Shown one piece after another: positions 60,278-64,000 of a stretch of DNA of 64,000 bases. The translations under genes were made by a program, and so were the position numbers. This DNA is from XN24 sp047921395 (GTDB lineage Bacteria; Pseudomonadota; Gammaproteobacteria; Steroidobacterales; XN24): assembly GCA_047921395.1 (NCBI GenBank), contig JBLRWH010000006.1:1-64000 (forward strand), given 5' to 3'. The notes under the pieces were generated by a model. The model had not been told where the DNA came from. It saw nothing but the letters and a program-made list of their open reading frames with translations, and did not search any database. Numbering within the stretch: position 1 is the stretch's first letter; every line of letters starts with the position of its first letter.

Positions 60278-61876
60278 ATGACAAGCACCGCCACGAACGC
60301 TGACTACGAGATCCTCGGCCCCATTCGCGAGGGTTACGAGGCCATCCTCTCCCCGGAAGCGATGGGTTTCGTCGCCGCACTGACCGCCCGATTCGGCTCG
60401 CAGGTCGACGAACTCCTCGCACGTCGCAAGGCCCGGCAGGTCCAGATCGATGGCGGCGCACTGCCGGACTTCCTGCCCGAAACGGCGGAGATCCGCGCCG
60501 CGGACTGGCGCGTCGGCGAGATTCCCGCCGACCTGCGCGACCGGCGCGTCGAGATCACCGGGCCGGTTGATCGCAAGATGATCATCAATGCCCTGAATTC
60601 CGGCGCGAAAGTCTTCATGGCGGATTTCGAGGACTCGATGACGCCCACCTGGGACAACCTCGTCCTCGGCCAGGTGGCATTGCGGGACGCAGTGGCCCGC
60701 ACCATCAGCTTCACGTCGCCCGAGGGCAAGCGTTACCTCCTGAACGAGCGGGTCGCGACCCTGTTCGTCCGGCCGCGCGGCTGGCACCTGTTCGAGAAGC
60801 ACGTCGAGGTCGGGGGACGCCAGGTCCCCGGGGGATTCTTCGACTTCGGCTTGTACCTGTTCCATAACACGGAAACGCTCCCATCGATCGGCTCCGGGCC
60901 GTATTTCTACCTGCCCAAGCTCGAAAGCCACCTCGAGGCACGCCTGTGGGCGGAGGTGTTCCGGTTTGCCGAGGACACGCTCGGCCTGGCCCGGGGCACC
61001 ATCAAGTGCACGGTCCTGATCGAGACCATCCTCGCCGCGTTCGAGATCGATGAGATCCTGTATGAGCTCAAGGAACACATCGTCGGGCTGAACTGCGGCC
61101 GCTGGGATTACATTTTCAGCTTCATCAAGAAATTCCAGGCCTACCCGGAGTTCACCCTGCCGGACCGGCAGCAAGTCACGATGGCGACGCATTTCCTGCG
61201 CGCCTACTCCCAGCTTGTGATCCGCACCTGCCACCGGCGCGGCGCCCTCGCGATCGGGGGGATGGCGGCGCAGATCCCGATCAAGGGCGACCCGGAGGCC
61301 AACGAGGCCGCGCTCGCCAAGGTGAGGGCCGACAAGGAACGCGAAGCCGGCGACGGCCACGACGGGACCTGGGTCGCGCACCCGGGCCTGGTGCCGATCG
61401 CCATGGAAATCTTCGACACGCACATGCCGGGACCCAACCAGCTGGAGCGCCTGCGCGAGGATGTCGAGGTCAGCGCGGCGGATCTGCTGAAGGTTCCCGA
61501 GGGTGAGATCACCGAGGCCGGCCTGAGGAGCAACATCTCGGTGGGCATCCAGTACATGGCCGCCTGGCTCGGTGGCAACGGCTGCGTGCCCCTGCACAAC
61601 CTGATGGAAGACGCGGCGACGGCGGAAATCGCCCGCGCCCAAGTGTGGCAGTGGATCCGCCATCCGCAGGGCGTGCTGGCCGACGGCCGGCCCGTCACCT
61701 TCACATTGTACGAACAGATTCGTGATGAAGAATTGGCCAAGATCAAGGACGAGGTAGGGGAAGAGGGCTTCTCTTCCGGCAACTACCGCGAGGCCGCCGG
61801 ACTGCTCGACCGGATCACCGGCGAGGAGCGTTGCATGGATTTCCTGACGCTGGTGGCCTATGAGGCCATCGACTGA
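60278..61876 (+). CDS. aceB: Malate synthase A
   Basis: A 532-aa malate synthase, the length of the A form, condensing glyoxylate and acetyl-CoA to malate. Family blocks: MADFEDSMTPTWDNLVLGQV, VRPRGWHLFEKHVEV, FFDFGLYLFHN, LPKLESHLEARLW, IKCTVLIETILAAFEIDEIL and HLEGLNCGRWDYIFS-like VGLNCGRWDYIFSFIKKF, and the late GNGCVPLHNLMEDAATAEIA. AAGGGAAG precedes the ATG. The isocitrate lyase gene starts 37 bp downstream, so both glyoxylate-shunt enzymes form an operon, which implies growth on C2 units or fatty acids. Confidence 0.97.
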   Translation: MTSTATNADYEILGPIREGYEAILSPEAMGFVAALTARFGSQVDELLARRKARQVQIDGGALPDFLPETAEIRAADWRVGEIPADLRDRRVEITGPVDRKMIINALNSGAKVFMADFEDSMTPTWDNLVLGQVALRDAVARTISFTSPEGKRYLLNERVATLFVRPRGWHLFEKHVEVGGRQVPGGFFDFGLYLFHNTETLPSIGSGPYFYLPKLESHLEARLWAEVFRFAEDTLGLARGTIKCTVLIETILAAFEIDEILYELKEHIVGLNCGRWDYIFSFIKKFQAYPEFTLPDRQQVTMATHFLRAYSQLVIRTCHRRGALAIGGMAAQIPIKGDPEANEAALAKVRADKEREAGDGHDGTWVAHPGLVPIAMEIFDTHMPGPNQLERLREDVEVSAADLLKVPEGEITEAGLRSNISVGIQYMAAWLGGNGCVPLHNLMEDAATAEIARAQVWQWIRHPQGVLADGRPVTFTLYEQIRDEELAKIKDEVGEEGFSSGNYREAAGLLDRITGEERCMDFLTLVAYEAID

Positions 61877-61913
61877 AGGGATTCGGGGAATACCATTTAC
61901 AGAGGATTGCGCG

Positions 61914-63197
<1,284 letters not shown>

Positions 63198-63221
63198 GTT
63201 CGGCCATAAGCACGCCAACAG

Positions 63222-63255
63222 GGTCCCGGCAGCGGCGCTGCCGGGACCTTTTTGT
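63222..63255 (+). terminator. Rho-independent terminator after aceA
   Basis: GGTCCCGGCAGC (63222-63233) pairs perfectly with GCTGCCGGGACC (63237-63248) around a GGC loop, followed by TTTTTGTT. It closes the aceBA operon and separates it from icd. Confidence 0.93.
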
Positions 63256-63276
63256 TGCGGGCATTTCGTGCCGAGG

Positions 63277-63305
63277 TTGAGTCGCTCCGGGGGCGCAGGG
63301 ATAAT
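63277..63305 (+). promoter_or_regulatory. Predicted promoter for icd
   Basis: TTGAGT (63277-63282) and GATAAT (63300-63305) are separated by exactly 17 nt. Transcription would start near 63312, about 50 nt before the icd ATG and downstream of the aceA terminator, giving icd its own promoter. Confidence 0.6.
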
Positions 63306-63364
63306 GTTTGCACATGCGCGTCCGACATCCCCGGCTGGCAGCAATCGTCACTCGGAACCATCCC

Positions 63365-64000
63365 ATGCATTACGATCACATCATGATCCCGGCTGACGGC
63401 CTGCCCGTCACCGCGAATCCCGACTTCACCCTGAACGTACCGGACCGCCCGATCATCCCGTTCATCGAGGGTGACGGCATCGGCATCGACGTCACGCCCG
63501 TGGCGCGCAAGGTCGTGGATGCCGCGGTCGAACTCGCCTATGGGCGCGAGCGCACTGTGGCGTGGATGGAGGTGTTCGCCGGGCAGAAGGCCACGGGTCT
63601 GTACGGCGGCAGCCAGTTCCTGCCCGAGGAGACCCTCGACGCGCTGGAACGCTATGTCGTATCCATCAAGGGCCCGCTGTCGACGCCGATCGGCGGCGGG
63701 TTCCGCTCGCTGAACGTCTCCATCCGCCAACGCCTCGACCTGTACGCCTGCGTGCGGCCGATCCGTTATTTCCCCGGCGTGCAGACGCCGATGAAGGACT
63801 CCGAGCTCGTCTCGATGACCGTGTTCCGCGAGAACACCGAGGACATCTACGCGGGGATCGAGTGGCCCGCGGGCTCGCCCGAGGCACAGAAGCTGATGAA
63901 GTTCCTGCAGGACGAACTCAACGTGCACGCGGTGCGCTTCCCGTCGAGTTCAGGGCTCGGCATCAAGCCGGTCTCCAAGGAGGGCTCGCAGCGGCTCATC
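63365..64000 (+). CDS. icd: NADP-dependent isocitrate dehydrogenase (partial, runs off the window)
   Basis: The first 212 codons of an E. coli-type isocitrate dehydrogenase, which oxidatively decarboxylates isocitrate to 2-oxoglutarate. Clear blocks: NVPDRPIIPFIEGDGIGIDV, ERTVAWMEVFAGQKATGLYG, VSIKGPLSTPIGGGFRSLNV, the phosphorylatable Ser in RSLNVSIRQRLDLYACVRPI (position equivalent to Ser113 in E. coli, the AceK target), and VFRENTEDIYAGIEW. ATG 63365 is used; a second ATG at 63383 begins nearer the E. coli N-terminus. No AceK gene is in the window. The 3' end lies beyond 64000. Confidence 0.96.
   Translation, partial: MHYDHIMIPADGLPVTANPDFTLNVPDRPIIPFIEGDGIGIDVTPVARKVVDAAVELAYGRERTVAWMEVFAGQKATGLYGGSQFLPEETLDALERYVVSIKGPLSTPIGGGFRSLNVSIRQRLDLYACVRPIRYFPGVQTPMKDSELVSMTVFRENTEDIYAGIEWPAGSPEAQKLMKFLQDELNVHAVRFPSSSGLGIKPVSKEGSQRLI

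Overview
The window is a dense, GC-rich bacterial chromosome segment. I see no rRNA or tRNA gene, CRISPR array, phage or transposase gene. Gene content points to a free-living aerobic gammaproteobacterium: E. coli-type FadH, HrpA, MnmA, PurB, RluE, NADP-isocitrate dehydrogenase, PotFGHI and the gamma-glutamyl putrescine (Puu) pathway, next to families common in environmental members such as WS/DGAT, class II DAHP synthase and MoxR/DUF58/BatA genes. This is inferred from gene families only. I cannot name a genus; an uncultured-type marine or soil lineage is plausible.

Layout. (1) 0.06-5.4 kb: TatD nuclease and a wax ester synthase/DGAT on the minus strand, divergent from 2,4-dienoyl-CoA reductase and a YgjP-like metalloprotease. 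(2) 5.4-16.2 kb: a minus-strand run of eight tightly packed or overlapping genes, in transcription order Tat-signal TldD, TldE/PmbA, DUF4159 protein, MoxR ATPase, DUF58 protein, BatA-like protein, a large DUF4175-like membrane protein and a further membrane protein with a GATase-like fold. This is the least understood part and the best candidate for an undescribed system. (3) 16.5-21.3 kb: sirtuin, aconitase A and MnmA. (4) 21.3-39.5 kb: a polyamine regulon with PuuB, two PuuA-type glutamine synthetases, PuuD, a putrescine-type aminotransferase, PotFGHI, an outer-membrane TorF-type porin, malonate/methylmalonate-semialdehyde dehydrogenase, alanine dehydrogenase, beta-alanine-type aminotransferase, a PuuR-like regulator and PuuC. 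Three similar 16-bp near-palindromes overlap the predicted promoters in front of puuA, puuD and the beta-alanine aminotransferase. (5) 39.5-49.5 kb: a GNAT fusion protein, PurB, FumC, a Nudix CoA pyrophosphatase, MazG, HrpA and DegV. (6) 49.5-57.1 kb: stomatin/NfeD pair, a one-domain asparaginase-like protein, a lysine-degradation pair (ALDH7 plus saccharopine/lysine dehydrogenase), class II DAHP synthase and RluE. (7) 57.2-64 kb: exported M28 peptidase, exported thioredoxin-TPR protein, malate synthase, isocitrate lyase and the start of isocitrate dehydrogenase, which runs off the window.

How the genes work together. Porin and PotFGHI would import polyamines. PuuA, PuuB, PuuC and PuuD would convert putrescine to GABA, while the aminotransferases, MmsA and alanine dehydrogenase would channel amino groups and beta-alanine-type carbon to acetyl-CoA, with alanine and pyruvate recycled. 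Acetyl-CoA made there or from fatty acids (FadH) could enter the glyoxylate shunt (AceB, AceA) or the TCA cycle (AcnA, Icd, FumC), all encoded here. The whole points to a scavenger of amines, amino acids and lipids.

Limits: all calls come from reading translated sequence and motifs by eye. No database search, alignment or structure prediction was run.
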